Below are positions 51,778 to 60,921 of a stretch of 64,000 nt of DNA, piece after piece. The notes beneath the pieces were generated by a model that was not told the DNA's origin, ran no database searches, and saw nothing but the letters and a program-made list of their open reading frames with translations. Each line of letters starts with the position of its first letter. Positions within the stretch are counted from its first letter, which is position 1. Source of the DNA: Scandinavium sp051650185 (GTDB lineage Bacteria > Pseudomonadota > Gammaproteobacteria > Enterobacterales > Enterobacteriaceae); the NCBI RefSeq assembly GCF_051650185.1, contig NZ_JBOFIN010000131.1, positions 25,919 to 89,918 on the forward strand, written 5' to 3'. Made by a program: the position numbers and the translations under genes.

Positions 51778-53682
51778 TTACTCTTCCTGGAGCATTTTTT
51801 CCAGTTGCTCATGGGCATCAAGCCAGGCCATTTCGCACTCTTCCAGGCCTGATTTGGCGCTGGCCTGCTGCTGAAGGCACTCCGTCAGCTCCGCTTTACG
51901 AGCCTGATCATACAGTTCGCTGTCACCCAGCTTCTCTTCAGCGGCGGCGAGTTTCGCATTGAGTTTTTCCATCTCTTTTTCCAGACGGGTTATCTCTTTG
52001 CGCAGCGGCTGGGTCAGCGTGCGTAACTCTGCTTCGCGACGTTTCTGATCTTTTCGCGCCTGGGCGCTGTTGGCGTTGTCTTTGGGGGCTTCGTCAGCCT
52101 GGTTTTCCTGCTTCTGAACATCTGTCAGCCACTGCTGATAATCTTCCAGATCGCCATCGAAAGGCTCCACTTTCGCATCGTGAACCAGATAGAGGTCATC
52201 GGTCGTGGAACGCAGCAGGTGGCGATCGTGCGACACCACGACCAGTGCGCCCTCAAATTCAATCAGCGCTTCGGTCAGCGCCTGACGCATGTCGAGATCC
52301 AGGTGGTTGGTCGGTTCATCGAGCAGCAACAGGTTAGGGCGCTGCCAGACGATTAACGCCAGCACCAGGCGCGCTTTCTCGCCTCCGGAGAAACGACGCG
52401 TCTCTTCGCTCACTTTATCGCCCTGGAAACCAAAACCGCCGAGGTAATCGCGCAGCTGCTGTTCCAGCACTTGCGGCTCCAGTCTTACCAGATGCTGAAG
52501 CGGTGACTCATCAGCGCGTAAAAATTCAAGCTGATGCTGGGCGAAGTAACCGAGCTTGATGCCTTTCGCCAGACCGATTTCACCGCTTTGCGGGGCCAGT
52601 TCACCGGCCAACAGTTTGATAAGCGTAGACTTGCCCGCACCGTTTCGACCGAGTAAACCAATACGCGAACCCGGGACAAGGTTGAGCTTAATGGAGTCGA
52701 GAATGGTGCGGTCGCCGTAACCGGCACTCACTTTTTCCATCTTCAGCAGCGGATTGGGCAAGCTCTCTGGCTCACGGAAGCTAAAGTGGAACGGGTTATC
52801 GACGTGCGCCGGGGCAATCAGCTCCATACGCTCCAGCATTTTCACGCGGCTTTGGGCCTGCTTGGCTTTCGACGCCTTCGCTTTAAAGCGGTCAATAAAG
52901 CTCTGCAAATGCGCCACTTTCTGCTGTTGGCTTTCGTACATCGACTGCTGCTGAGACAAACGCGTCGCGCGCTGGATCTCAAAAGAAGAGTAGTTGCCGG
53001 TGTACTCGAACATCGACTGCTGTTCGATATGGATAATTTTGCCCACCACTGGATCAAGGAAATCGCGGTCATGGGAAATCAGGATCAGCGTGCCCTGATA
53101 GCTCTTCAGCCACTTCTCCAGCCAGATAACGGCGTCAAGATCGAGGTGGTTAGTTGGTTCATCGAGCAGCAGCAGGTCGGAGCGGCAAATCAGCGCCTGC
53201 GCAAGGTTGAGGCGCATACGCCAGCCACCGGAGAAATCACTGGTTGGACGCTCCAGTTGCTCATTGCTGAAACCCAGACCGTGCAGCAGGCTGGACGCGC
53301 GAGAACGGATGGTCCACGCATCGATAGCATCCAGCTTGCCATGAACGGTGGCGATGGCATGACCGTCGTTGCGCTCATTCGCGGCATTCAGTTCCGCTTC
53401 AAGCTGGCGGTATTCGCGGTCGCCATCGATAACATAGTCGAGCGCAGGCTGCGGCAGCGCCGGGGTTTCCTGATTCACCCAGGCCAGTTGCCAGTTACCC
53501 GGATAAGTGAAACTCCCGCCATCGGCGCTAATCCCGTTCTTTAGTAGCGACAGCAGCGTGGATTTGCCGCAGCCGTTCTTTCCCACCAGACCGACTTTTT
53601 GCCCAGGGTTAATAGTGGCTGTGGCGTTGTCCAACAGGACACGCACGCCGCGACGAATTTGTAACGAGGAGAAAACAATCAT
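51778..53682 (-). CDS. yheS: ABC-F family ATPase YheS
   Basis: A 634-residue soluble protein with two ABC ATPase domains. Walker A motifs are VGLVGKNGCGKST and IGLLGRNGAGKST, signatures FSGGWRMRLN and FSGGEKARLVL, and Walker B LLLLDEPTNHLDLD occurs twice. A linker of the P-site-tRNA-interaction kind joins the domains (KVAHLQSFIDRFKAKASKAK), and a C-terminal coiled coil follows (about 540-634). ABC-F proteins act on ribosomes; YheS has been tied to relief of stalling. Divergent from kefG. Confidence 0.96.
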   Translation of the reverse strand: MIVFSSLQIRRGVRVLLDNATATINPGQKVGLVGKNGCGKSTLLSLLKNGISADGGSFTYPGNWQLAWVNQETPALPQPALDYVIDGDREYRQLEAELNAANERNDGHAIATVHGKLDAIDAWTIRSRASSLLHGLGFSNEQLERPTSDFSGGWRMRLNLAQALICRSDLLLLDEPTNHLDLDAVIWLEKWLKSYQGTLILISHDRDFLDPVVGKIIHIEQQSMFEYTGNYSSFEIQRATRLSQQQSMYESQQQKVAHLQSFIDRFKAKASKAKQAQSRVKMLERMELIAPAHVDNPFHFSFREPESLPNPLLKMEKVSAGYGDRTILDSIKLNLVPGSRIGLLGRNGAGKSTLIKLLAGELAPQSGEIGLAKGIKLGYFAQHQLEFLRADESPLQHLVRLEPQVLEQQLRDYLGGFGFQGDKVSEETRRFSGGEKARLVLALIVWQRPNLLLLDEPTNHLDLDMRQALTEALIEFEGALVVVSHDRHLLRSTTDDLYLVHDAKVEPFDGDLEDYQQWLTDVQKQENQADEAPKDNANSAQARKDQKRREAELRTLTQPLRKEITRLEKEMEKLNAKLAAAEEKLGDSELYDQARKAELTECLQQQASAKSGLEECEMAWLDAHEQLEKMLQEE

Positions 53683-53843
53683 AAGGCGCCGTATGTTCTG
53701 ACTATGTTAAATTGTCATTATGATAATGTAGTGTGGTGACGCATCGCGACACCGGGCGGCAATGGTAGCCCAAAACAACAACGCCAGACAAAAGTATTCA
53801 GGCGCAGGCATGAAATGAGGCCTGCCCATTGGCCGGGAGGGGA

Positions 53844-54398
53844 ATGATGTCAGAGACAGCAAAAGTGTTGCTGCTGTATGCCCATCCGGAATCTCAGGAC
53901 TCGGTGGCGAACCGGGTTTTGCTTAAGCCGGCACAACAGCTTGAAAATGTTACCGTGCACGATTTGTACGCACACTATCCCGATTTCTTTATCGACATTC
54001 CACGCGAGCAAAAATTGCTGCAGGAGCACGATGTCATTGTGTTCCAGCATCCACTTTATACCTACAGCTGTCCGGCGCTCTTAAAAGAGTGGCTTGACCG
54101 TGTGCTGAGTCGCGGCTTTGCCAGTGGCCCGGGCGGAAACCAGCTGGCGGGAAAGTACTGGCGAAGTGTCATCACCACCGGTGAGCCGGAGAGTGCTTAT
54201 CGCCACGACTCCCTGAATCGCTATTCGATGAGCGATGTTTTGCGGCCTTTTGAACTGACCTCCGCGATGTGTCGCATGCACTGGATGAATCCGATCATTG
54301 TTTACTGGGCCCGCCGCCAGCCTCCGGAAGAACTGGCCAGCCATGCCAGAGCTTATGGTGAATGGCTGGCAAACCCTATCGCTCCGGGAGGTCGCTGA
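53844..54398 (+). CDS. kefG: KefG, quinone-oxidoreductase-like ancillary subunit of KefB
   Basis: A 184-residue flavodoxin-fold protein (KVLLLYAHPESQDSVANRVL; VFQHPLYTYSCPALLKEWLDRVLSRGFASG) needed for full activity of the KefB K+/H+ antiporter at the inner face of the membrane. The start at 53844 (MMSETAK) follows GGGAGGGG; an upstream GTG/ATG in frame at 53829 is less likely. The stop shares one base with the kefB ATG (TGATG), showing coupled translation. Confidence 0.95.
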   Translation: MMSETAKVLLLYAHPESQDSVANRVLLKPAQQLENVTVHDLYAHYPDFFIDIPREQKLLQEHDVIVFQHPLYTYSCPALLKEWLDRVLSRGFASGPGGNQLAGKYWRSVITTGEPESAYRHDSLNRYSMSDVLRPFELTSAMCRMHWMNPIIVYWARRQPPEELASHARAYGEWLANPIAPGGR

Positions 54399-56203
54399 TG
54401 GAAGGATCGGATTTACTGCTGGCGGGCGTGCTGTTTCTCTTCGCGGCCGTTGCGGCAGTGCCTTTGGCATCGCGTTTGGGCATTGGCCCGGTGCTGGGGT
54501 ATCTGCTGGCTGGCATCGCGATTGGCCCGTGGGGCTTGGGGTTCATCAGCGATGTGGACGAAATTCTGCACTTCTCCGAATTAGGCGTGGTGTTCCTGAT
54601 GTTTATCATCGGGCTGGAGCTGAATCCGTCGAAGCTCTGGCAACTGCGGCGTTCTATCTTTGGTGTGGGAGCCGCTCAGGTGCTGCTGAGCGCAGCAATC
54701 CTGACCGGTTTGTTAATGCTGACCAATTTCTCATGGCAGGCGGCGGTGATTGGCGGCATTGGTCTGGCAATGTCCTCCACGGCGATGGCACTTCAGCTGA
54801 TGCGCGAAAAAGGGATGAATCGCAATGAGGCCGGGCAGCTCGGCTTCTCGGTATTGCTGTTTCAGGATTTAGCCGTGATCCCCGCGCTGGCACTGGTACC
54901 GCTGCTGGCGGGATCGGGCGATGAGCATCCTGACTGGATCAAGATCGGCCTGAAAGTGTTGGCGTTTGCCGGCGTGCTGATTGGCGGGCGCTATTTACTG
55001 CGCCCGGTTTTTCGCTTTATTGCAGGTTCCGGCGTGCGCGAGGTGTTTACGGCGGCCACGCTGCTGTTGGTGCTCGGGTCCGCATTGTTTATGGATGCGC
55101 TGGGCTTGTCGATGGCGCTTGGCACGTTTATCGCCGGTGTGCTGCTGGCGGAAAGTGAATACCGGCATGAGCTGGAAATCGCCATTGAGCCGTTTAAGGG
55201 GCTGCTGCTCGGGTTGTTCTTTATTTCCGTTGGCATGGCGCTGAATCTTGGCGTTCTCTATACCCATTTGCTGTGGGTTATTGGCAGCGTGATTATCCTG
55301 GTGGCGGTGAAATCACTGGTGCTGTATGTCCTGGCGCGGGTTTATGGTTTGCGAAGTTCAGAGCGTATGCAGTTTGCTGGTGTACTGAGTCAGGGCGGAG
55401 AATTTGCGTTTGTGCTTTTTTCGACGGCTTCTTCGCAGCGCCTGTTCCATCACGATCAAATGGCGCTGCTGCTGGTGACGGTTACGCTGTCGATGATGAC
55501 CACGCCGCTGGTTATGAAAGTTGTCGATAAGCTGCTGTCTCGCCGTTTCAATGGTCCGGAAGAAGAAGATGAAGCGCCGTGGGTTGAAGATGATAAACCG
55601 CAGGTGATTGTGGTTGGCTTCGGGCGCTTTGGTCAGGTTATCGGGCGCTTGCTGATGGCCAACAAAATGCGGATAACCGTGCTGGAACGTGACATTAGCG
55701 CGGTGAACCTGATGCGTAAATATGGCTATAAGGTCTACTACGGTGACGCGACGCAGATTGAACTGCTGCGCTCCGCAGGGGCAGAAGAAGCGCAATCTAT
55801 CGTCATCACCTGTAATGCGCCGGAAGACACCATGAAGCTGGTGGAAATCTGCCAACAGCATTTCCCTCATCTGCACATTCTTGCCCGAGCACGCGGGCGT
55901 GTGGAAGCTCACGAATTGCTGCAGGCAGGTGTGAAACAATTCTCACGCGAGACGTTTTCCAGTGCGCTGGAGTTGGGACGCAAGGCGCTCATTACGCTGG
56001 GGATGCATCCTCATCAGGCGCAGCGCGCGCAGCTTCATTTCCGTCGTCTGGATATGCGCATGTTGCGTGAGCTGATGCCAGTGCACTCGGATACGCAGCA
56101 AATATCTCGCGTGCGGGAAGCCCGACGCGAGCTGGAAGAGATTTTCCAGCGTGAAATGCAACAAGAACGACGCCAGCTGGACGGCTGGGACGAATTTGAA
56201 TAG
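54398..56203 (+). CDS. kefB: Glutathione-regulated potassium efflux antiporter KefB
   Basis: A 601-residue CPA2 family antiporter. About 12-13 membrane segments (1-380) precede a cytosolic RCK/KTN domain with the Rossmann motif VIVVGFGRFGQVIGRLL near 405. It is held shut by glutathione and opened by glutathione adducts, letting K+ out and H+ in to protect against electrophiles. The conserved membrane motif GFSVLLFQDLAVIPALA and the regulatory loop ISVGMALNLG are present. The C-terminal tail is long, helical and charged. yheV follows after 10 bases. Confidence 0.97.
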   Translation: MEGSDLLLAGVLFLFAAVAAVPLASRLGIGPVLGYLLAGIAIGPWGLGFISDVDEILHFSELGVVFLMFIIGLELNPSKLWQLRRSIFGVGAAQVLLSAAILTGLLMLTNFSWQAAVIGGIGLAMSSTAMALQLMREKGMNRNEAGQLGFSVLLFQDLAVIPALALVPLLAGSGDEHPDWIKIGLKVLAFAGVLIGGRYLLRPVFRFIAGSGVREVFTAATLLLVLGSALFMDALGLSMALGTFIAGVLLAESEYRHELEIAIEPFKGLLLGLFFISVGMALNLGVLYTHLLWVIGSVIILVAVKSLVLYVLARVYGLRSSERMQFAGVLSQGGEFAFVLFSTASSQRLFHHDQMALLLVTVTLSMMTTPLVMKVVDKLLSRRFNGPEEEDEAPWVEDDKPQVIVVGFGRFGQVIGRLLMANKMRITVLERDISAVNLMRKYGYKVYYGDATQIELLRSAGAEEAQSIVITCNAPEDTMKLVEICQQHFPHLHILARARGRVEAHELLQAGVKQFSRETFSSALELGRKALITLGMHPHQAQRAQLHFRRLDMRMLRELMPVHSDTQQISRVREARRELEEIFQREMQQERRQLDGWDEFE

Positions 56204-56213
56204 AAGGTGAACA

Positions 56214-56414
56214 ATGGCAATCCGTAAACGTTTTATCGCCGGGGCAAAATGCCCGGCATGCCAGGCGCAGGATTCAATGGCGATGTGGCGTGAGAATAAT
56301 GTCGATATTGTTGAGTGTGTTAAGTGCGGTCACCAGATGCGAGAGGCTGACAAACAAGCCCGCGAGCACGTTCGCAAAGATGAGCAAGTGATTGGCATTT
56401 TTCATCCCGAGTAG
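56214..56414 (+). CDS. yheV: Zinc-ribbon-like small protein YheV
   Basis: A 66-residue protein with two CxxC pairs (CPAC at 13-16, CVKC at 35-38), a likely zinc ribbon. The family is conserved in gammaproteobacteria and its function is unknown. It follows kefB closely and is probably co-transcribed with kefGB. Confidence 0.94.
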   Translation: MAIRKRFIAGAKCPACQAQDSMAMWRENNVDIVECVKCGHQMREADKQAREHVRKDEQVIGIFHPE

Positions 56415-56508
56415 CGATCCTCGCTGTCTTTTTTTAAGCTAAGGGGTACACAGGTGCAGAATTCCGCTACAATCTGCGCCACTATTCTTCCCATGCTCAG
56501 GAGATATC

Positions 56509-57093
56509 ATGAAAGTAGCAAAAGACCTGGTGGTCAGCCTGGCCTATCAGGTACGTACAGAAGACGGTGTGTTGGTTGATGAGTCTCCGGTAAGCGCGCC
56601 GCTCGACTACCTGCATGGTCACGGTTCCCTGATCTCTGGCCTTGAAAAAGCGCTGGAAGGTCACGAAGTTGGCGATAAGTTCGACGTTGAAGTTGGCGCG
56701 AACGACGCTTACGGTCAGTATGATGAAAACCTGGTTCAGCGCGTACCAAAAGACGTCTTCATGGGCGTTGACGAGCTGCAGGTCGGCATGCGTTTCCTGG
56801 CTGAAACTGACCAGGGTCCAGTACCGGTAGAAATCACCGAAGTGGAAGATGACCACGTCGTTGTTGATGGTAACCACATGCTGGCTGGCCAGAACCTGAA
56901 ATTCCACGTTGAAGTGGTAGCGATGCGTGAAGCGACCGAAGAAGAACTGGCTCATGGCCACGTTCACGGTGCACACGACCATCACCACGATCACGACCAT
57001 GAAGGTGGTTGCTGCGGTGGTCACGGCCACGATCACGGCGACCATGAACATGGTAAAGGTGGTTGCGGTAACGGCGGCTGCGGTTGCCACTAA
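56509..57093 (+). CDS. slyD: FKBP-type isomerase and nickel chaperone SlyD
   Basis: A 194-residue protein. The FKBP domain (1-70 and 128-146) is interrupted by the IF chaperone flap (76-120). The C-terminal tail from about 147 is rich in His, Cys, Gly and Asp (HGHVHGAHDHHHDHDHEGGC ... GGCGCH) and binds Ni2+. It aids hydrogenase maturation and protein folding, and it is the host factor for phiX174 lysis in E. coli. The terminator at 57126-57151 follows. Confidence 0.97.
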   Translation: MKVAKDLVVSLAYQVRTEDGVLVDESPVSAPLDYLHGHGSLISGLEKALEGHEVGDKFDVEVGANDAYGQYDENLVQRVPKDVFMGVDELQVGMRFLAETDQGPVPVEITEVEDDHVVVDGNHMLAGQNLKFHVEVVAMREATEEELAHGHVHGAHDHHHDHDHEGGCCGGHGHDHGDHEHGKGGCGNGGCGCH

Positions 57094-57125
57094 TGCGTTT
57101 TGCCTTTGGGCTGGCGCATTAAAGG

Positions 57126-57151
57126 AAAAAGCGGGGAAACCCGCTTTTTTT
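57126..57151. terminator. Terminator between slyD and slyX
   Basis: GCGGG / CCCGC stem (extended by AAAAA / TTTTT) with loop GAAA and seven T, between convergent genes. T-runs are available on both strands. Confidence 0.85.
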
Positions 57152-57156
57152 ACGCC

Positions 57157-57375
57157 TCAATAATGAGGTGGTGGCGTCTCTTCTGCCTGTGAGGCAATGT
57201 GGGAAGGCTGGCTGGCTTTCAGTTTTTCGACCATCAGACGCATATTGTCTCGCATCTTCGCCATCTCTATTTCGTGCGCGGTGACTGTCCGGTTGAGATC
57301 TTCAATGGTGATCTCCTGAAAGGCCAGTCGGCTTTCCAGCTCTTCCAGGCGCGCTTCGAGTGTTGTCTCGCTCAT
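57157..57375 (-). CDS. slyX: SlyX coiled-coil protein
   Basis: A 72-residue, mostly coiled-coil protein (LEARLEELESRLAFQEITIE ... LNRTVTAHEIEMAKM) with a Pro-rich end (EETPPPHY). Widely conserved beside slyD; function unknown. Convergent with slyD, divergent from fkpA. Confidence 0.95.
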   Translation of the reverse strand: MSETTLEARLEELESRLAFQEITIEDLNRTVTAHEIEMAKMRDNMRLMVEKLKASQPSHIASQAEETPPPHY

Positions 57376-57449
57376 GAATCACCTCTTTAATCAATTCGCG
57401 CGGATTTTACGGGACTTTTCCCGGTTGTGCAGCCAATAACCCGAATGAC

Positions 57450-57477
57450 GAAACTTATTTACACAAAAAGAGTCTGA
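57450..57477 (+). promoter_or_regulatory. Putative sigma-E promoter of fkpA
   Basis: GAAACTT at 57450-57456 and TCTGA at 57473-57477 are separated by 16 bases, close to the sigma-E consensus (GGAACTT, TCTGA). fkpA belongs to the sigma-E envelope-stress regulon in E. coli. The leader would be about 110 bases. Confidence 0.6.
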
Positions 57478-57593
57478 AAAGATCCGAGATTACAGAGTGT
57501 TCATATGTAGATTTCTTCTGTGACGCTTTATAGTAGACAACTCATTTACGTAAACCCCGGGGTGAGAAAGATGCCCCGTCCCTGGAGAGATGG

Positions 57594-58442
57594 ATGAAAT
57601 CACTGTTTAAAGTAACGCTTCTGGCGACAACGATGGCCGTTGCCCTGAATGCTCCGCTGACTTTCGCTGCCGATGCTGCTGCCGCGAAAGCTGCTCCGGC
57701 CGCTGATGCTGCGAAAGCCGCACCTGCTGGCCTGAACGCTGCATTCAAAAACGACGACCAGCAATCTGCTTATGCACTGGGTGCATCGCTGGGTCGTTAC
57801 ATGGAAAACTCCCTGAAAGAGCAGGAAAAGCTGGGCATCAAACTGGATAAAGCACAGCTGATCGCCGGCGTTCAGGACGCATTTGCGGATAAGAGCAAAC
57901 TCTCTGATCAGGAAATCGAACAGACCCTGCAGGCCTTCGAAACTCGCGTAAAAACCTCTGCTCAGCAGAAAATGGAAAAAGACGCGACTGACAACGAAGC
58001 GAAAGGCAAAGCCTTCCGTGACACCTTTGCCAAAGAGAAAGGCGTGAAAACCTCTTCGACTGGTCTGCTGTACAAAGTAGAGAAAGAAGGTACCGGCGAT
58101 GCGCCGAAAGACAGCGACACTGTGGTCGTGAACTACAAAGGCACGCTGATTGACGGTAAAGAGTTCGATAACTCTTACACCCGCGGTGAGCCACTGTCCT
58201 TCCGTCTGGACGGCGTAATCCCAGGCTGGACTGAAGGCCTGAAAAACGTCAAGAAAGGCGGCAAAATCAAGCTGGTCATTCCACCAGACCTGGCTTACGG
58301 CAAAACTGGCGTCCCGGGTATCCCTGCTAACTCTACGCTGGTGTTTGACGTAGAGCTGCTGGATATCAAACCAGCACCTAAAGCGGATGCCGCTGCACCT
58401 GCTGCAGACGACAAAGCCGCTGCTGATTCCAGCAAGAAATAA
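57594..58442 (+). CDS. fkpA: Periplasmic FKBP-type isomerase/chaperone FkpA
   Basis: A 282-residue periplasmic protein. It has a signal peptide (MKSLFKVTLLATTMAVALNA PLTFA), an Ala-rich linker, an N-terminal helical dimerisation/chaperone domain (about 45-145) and a C-terminal FKBP domain (TVVVNYKGTLIDGKEFDNSY ... GVIPGWTEGL ... YGKTGVPGIPANSTLVFDVEL). It prevents aggregation and isomerises prolines in the periplasm. It is about 12 residues longer than E. coli FkpA (270), mainly by an AADAAAAKAAPA-type repeat after the signal peptide. Confidence 0.96.
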   Translation: MKSLFKVTLLATTMAVALNAPLTFAADAAAAKAAPAADAAKAAPAGLNAAFKNDDQQSAYALGASLGRYMENSLKEQEKLGIKLDKAQLIAGVQDAFADKSKLSDQEIEQTLQAFETRVKTSAQQKMEKDATDNEAKGKAFRDTFAKEKGVKTSSTGLLYKVEKEGTGDAPKDSDTVVVNYKGTLIDGKEFDNSYTRGEPLSFRLDGVIPGWTEGLKNVKKGGKIKLVIPPDLAYGKTGVPGIPANSTLVFDVELLDIKPAPKADAAAPAADDKAAADSSKK

Positions 58443-58451
58443 GCGTGATGA

Positions 58452-58483
58452 AAACCGCCGTCCTTAAGGGCGGCGGTTTTTTA
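58452..58483 (+). terminator. fkpA intrinsic terminator
   Basis: AAAACCGCCGTCC / GGGCGGCGGTTTT stem (one G-T pair) with loop TTAA and a run of T, starting 9 bases after the stop. Confidence 0.9.
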
Positions 58484-58662
58484 TTGGGCGCAACAAACGT
58501 TGTGTTGTCACCCACGCACAGGCAACTTGATGTATGACGAGTATAATAAACACTGGAAAGTGCCTGAGGCGCGTATTACTTTAGATGCCTTATTTTTGAT
58601 GATGATAATGAGCCTGCCCTGACAACCTAACGACAGGCTCCTGAAAAGGAGTGCTTTTTTTC

Positions 58663-59385
58663 ATGTCCAGGTCGCTTTTAACCAACGAAACCAGTGAACT
58701 TGATTTGCTGGATCAACGTCCTTTTGACCAGACCGATTTCGACATTCTGAAATCTTACGAAGCGGTAGTGGACGGGTTAGCGATGCTCATTGGCTCCCAT
58801 TGCGAAATCGTGCTGCACTCACTGCAGGATCTCAAATGTTCCGCCATTCGTATTGCCAACGGTGAACACACAGGTCGTCAAATCGGTTCGCCGATAACGG
58901 ACCTGGCGCTGCGTATGCTCCATGATATGACCGGTGCGGACAGCAGCGTTTCCAAATGCTATTTCACTCGCGCCAAAAGCGGCGTGCTGATGAAGTCTGT
59001 GACGATTGCTATCCGCAACCGTGACCAGCGTGTGATTGGGCTGCTGTGCATCAACATGAACCTTGATGTGCCGTTCTCGCAAATCATGAGCACCTTTATT
59101 CCGCCTGAAACGCCTGAAGTAAACTCTCAGGTGAACTTTGCATCTTCTGTTGAAGACCTGGTGACCCAGACTCTGGAATTCACCATCGAAGAGGTCAACG
59201 CCGATCGTAACGTTTCCAACAACGCCAAAAATCGTCAGATCGTCCTTAACCTTTATGAAAAAGGGATCTTCGATATCAAAGACGCAATCAACCAGGTGGC
59301 CGATCGTCTCAACATCTCCAAACACACCGTTTACCTCTATATTCGCCAGTTTAAGAGCGGCGATTTCCAGGGACAGGATAAGTAA
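58663..59385 (+). CDS. yheO: YheO, PAS-like and helix-turn-helix regulator
   Basis: A 240-residue protein of the YheO family. It has an N-terminal PAS-like ligand domain (FDILKSYEAVVDGLAMLIG ... IRNRDQRVIGLLCINMNLDV) and a C-terminal helix-turn-helix (DAINQVADRLNISKHTVYLYIRQF). It is probably a DNA-binding regulator; ligand and targets are not established. The start at 58663 follows AAAAGGAG at a slightly long distance, and a GTG at 58651 is in frame. The stop overlaps the tusD ATG by one base (TAATG), so yheO-tusDCB form one unit. Confidence 0.94.
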   Translation: MSRSLLTNETSELDLLDQRPFDQTDFDILKSYEAVVDGLAMLIGSHCEIVLHSLQDLKCSAIRIANGEHTGRQIGSPITDLALRMLHDMTGADSSVSKCYFTRAKSGVLMKSVTIAIRNRDQRVIGLLCINMNLDVPFSQIMSTFIPPETPEVNSQVNFASSVEDLVTQTLEFTIEEVNADRNVSNNAKNRQIVLNLYEKGIFDIKDAINQVADRLNISKHTVYLYIRQFKSGDFQGQDK

Positions 59386-59771
59386 TGCGGTTTGCCCTGA
59401 TGGTTACGGGGCCTGCGTATGGCACCCAACAAGCCAGCAGTGCCCTGCAATTTGCGCAGGCGGTGCTTGCCGAAGGGCATGAGCTCTCCAGTATCTTCTT
59501 CTACCGTGAAGGTGTGTATAACGCCAACCAGTTGAGCGCGCCGGCAAGTGATGAATTCGATCTGGTGCGTGCGTGGCAGGCACTGCATGAGCAGCACGGT
59601 GTAGCGCTTCACATTTGTGTCGCTGCGGCATTGCGCCGTGGGGTGACGGATGAAACCGAAGCAAAACAGCTTGGGTTAGCGGGTGCCAATCTTCAACCGG
59701 GCTTCCACTTAAGTGGATTAGGCGCACTGGCTGAAGCCTCATTAACCTGCGACAGAATGGTGCAGTTCTGA
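59385..59771 (+). CDS. tusD: Sulfurtransferase complex subunit TusD
   Basis: A 128-residue DsrE-family protein. With TusB and TusC it forms the TusBCD hexamer, which passes sulfur from TusA to TusE for 2-thiouridine at tRNA wobble U34. The relay Cys lies in LHICVAAALRRG near residue 78. The DsrE fold begins MRFALMVTGPAYGTQQASSA. The stop overlaps the tusC start (TGATG). Confidence 0.96.
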   Translation: MRFALMVTGPAYGTQQASSALQFAQAVLAEGHELSSIFFYREGVYNANQLSAPASDEFDLVRAWQALHEQHGVALHICVAAALRRGVTDETEAKQLGLAGANLQPGFHLSGLGALAEASLTCDRMVQF

Positions 59772-60127
59772 TGAAACGTGTGGCTTTTGTCTTTTCCACC
59801 GCACCGCACGGAAGTTCTTCCGGCAGGGAAGGGCTGGATGCACTCCTCGCCACCTCGGCGCTAACGGAAGATATCGGCGTGTTTTTTATCGGTGACGGGG
59901 TTCTTCAGCTTCTAAGCGATCAAAAACCGGCGGCGATCCTGGCCCGGGATTATATCCCTGCTTTTAAATTGATGGCGCTGTATGACATCGAAGAGAGTTG
60001 GGTATGTGCTGCTTCGCTACGAGAGCGCGGGCTGAGTTCGCCTTCCTTTATTATCGAACCTGAGATTCTGGAGCCAGCTGCGTTGCGCCAGAAACTTGAG
60101 GGATACGATGTGATTTTACGTTTCTGA
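59771..60127 (+). CDS. tusC: Sulfurtransferase complex subunit TusC
   Basis: A 118-residue DsrF-type subunit (VAFVFSTAPHGSSSGREGLDA; VFFIGDGVLQLLSDQKPAAI). It forms the TusBCD core but does not carry the relay Cys. It is coupled to tusD by a one-base overlap and to tusB by a 7-base gap. Confidence 0.95.
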   Translation: MKRVAFVFSTAPHGSSSGREGLDALLATSALTEDIGVFFIGDGVLQLLSDQKPAAILARDYIPAFKLMALYDIEESWVCAASLRERGLSSPSFIIEPEILEPAALRQKLEGYDVILRF

Positions 60128-60134
60128 GGTGTCG

Positions 60135-60422
60135 ATGCTTCATACGCTTAGTCACTCTCCCTGGCAGCATGATATCAGTGCCTTTCTGCGACTCACGGCC
60201 GATGGGGATGATTTGCTGCTGCTCTCCGATGGGGTGATTGCGGCGCTGGATGGCAGCCGCTTCCTTGATCTTCTCAATGACGCCCCCATAACCCTGTATG
60301 CGCTGCAGGAAGACATTGAAGCTCGTGGCCTTTGTGGTCAAATTTCGAGCAGTGTCGTCAGGGTTAGCTATACTGACTTCGTCAGACTAGCGGTCAAACA
60401 CGACGGGCAACTTGCCTGGTAG
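60135..60422 (+). CDS. tusB: Sulfurtransferase complex subunit TusB
   Basis: A 95-residue DsrH-type subunit (MLHTLSHSPWQHDISAFLRL; DDLLLLSDGVIAAL; YTDFVRLAVKH). The ATG at 60135, rather than the GTG at 60129, gives the family length and leaves GAGGTG as the ribosome site. Last gene of tusDCB, 125 bases before rpsL. Confidence 0.94.
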   Translation: MLHTLSHSPWQHDISAFLRLTADGDDLLLLSDGVIAALDGSRFLDLLNDAPITLYALQEDIEARGLCGQISSSVVRVSYTDFVRLAVKHDGQLAW

Positions 60423-60444
60423 TGCAGAGATCGTTGTATATTTC

Positions 60445-60473
60445 TTGACACCTTTTCGGCGTGGCCCTAAAAT
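60445..60473 (+). promoter_or_regulatory. str operon promoter upstream of rpsL
   Basis: TTGACA (60445-60450), 17-base spacer and TAAAAT (60468-60473) make a near-consensus sigma-70 promoter. It is followed by a GC-rich discriminator (TTCGCGTCC) typical of stringently controlled ribosomal operons. A leader hairpin CCTCATA / TATGAGG is at 60481-60497. Confidence 0.85.
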
Positions 60474-60546
60474 TTCGCGTCCTCATATTATATGAGGCGA
60501 TTTATTACGTGTTTACGAAGCAAAAGCTAAAACCAGGAGCTATTTA

Positions 60547-60921
60547 ATGGCAACAGTTAACCAGCTGGTTCGCAAACCACGCTCACGCAAAGTTGCAAAA
60601 AGCAACGTGCCTGCGCTGGAAGCCTGCCCGCAGAAACGTGGTGTATGTACTCGTGTATATACCACCACTCCTAAGAAACCTAACTCCGCACTGCGTAAAG
60701 TTTGCCGTGTGCGTCTGACTAACGGTTTCGAAGTCACCTCCTACATCGGCGGTGAAGGTCACAACCTGCAGGAGCACTCCGTGATCCTGATCCGTGGCGG
60801 TCGTGTAAAAGACCTCCCGGGTGTTCGTTACCACACCGTTCGTGGTGCGCTTGACTGCTCCGGCGTTAAAGACCGTAAGCAAGCTCGCTCCAAGTATGGC
60901 GTGAAGCGTCCTAAGGCTTAA
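60547..60921 (+). CDS. rpsL: 30S ribosomal protein S12
   Basis: A 124-residue decoding-centre protein. The conserved TTTPKKPNSALRKVCRVRL and GGRVKDLPGVRYH loops are normal: lysines at 43 and 44 and the KDLPGVRY stretch are all wild type, so there is no sign of the common streptomycin-resistance changes. Ser replaces Ala of E. coli at residue 13, as I recall that protein. First gene of the str operon. Confidence 0.98.
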   Translation: MATVNQLVRKPRSRKVAKSNVPALEACPQKRGVCTRVYTTTPKKPNSALRKVCRVRLTNGFEVTSYIGGEGHNLQEHSVILIRGGRVKDLPGVRYHTVRGALDCSGVKDRKQARSKYGVKRPKA

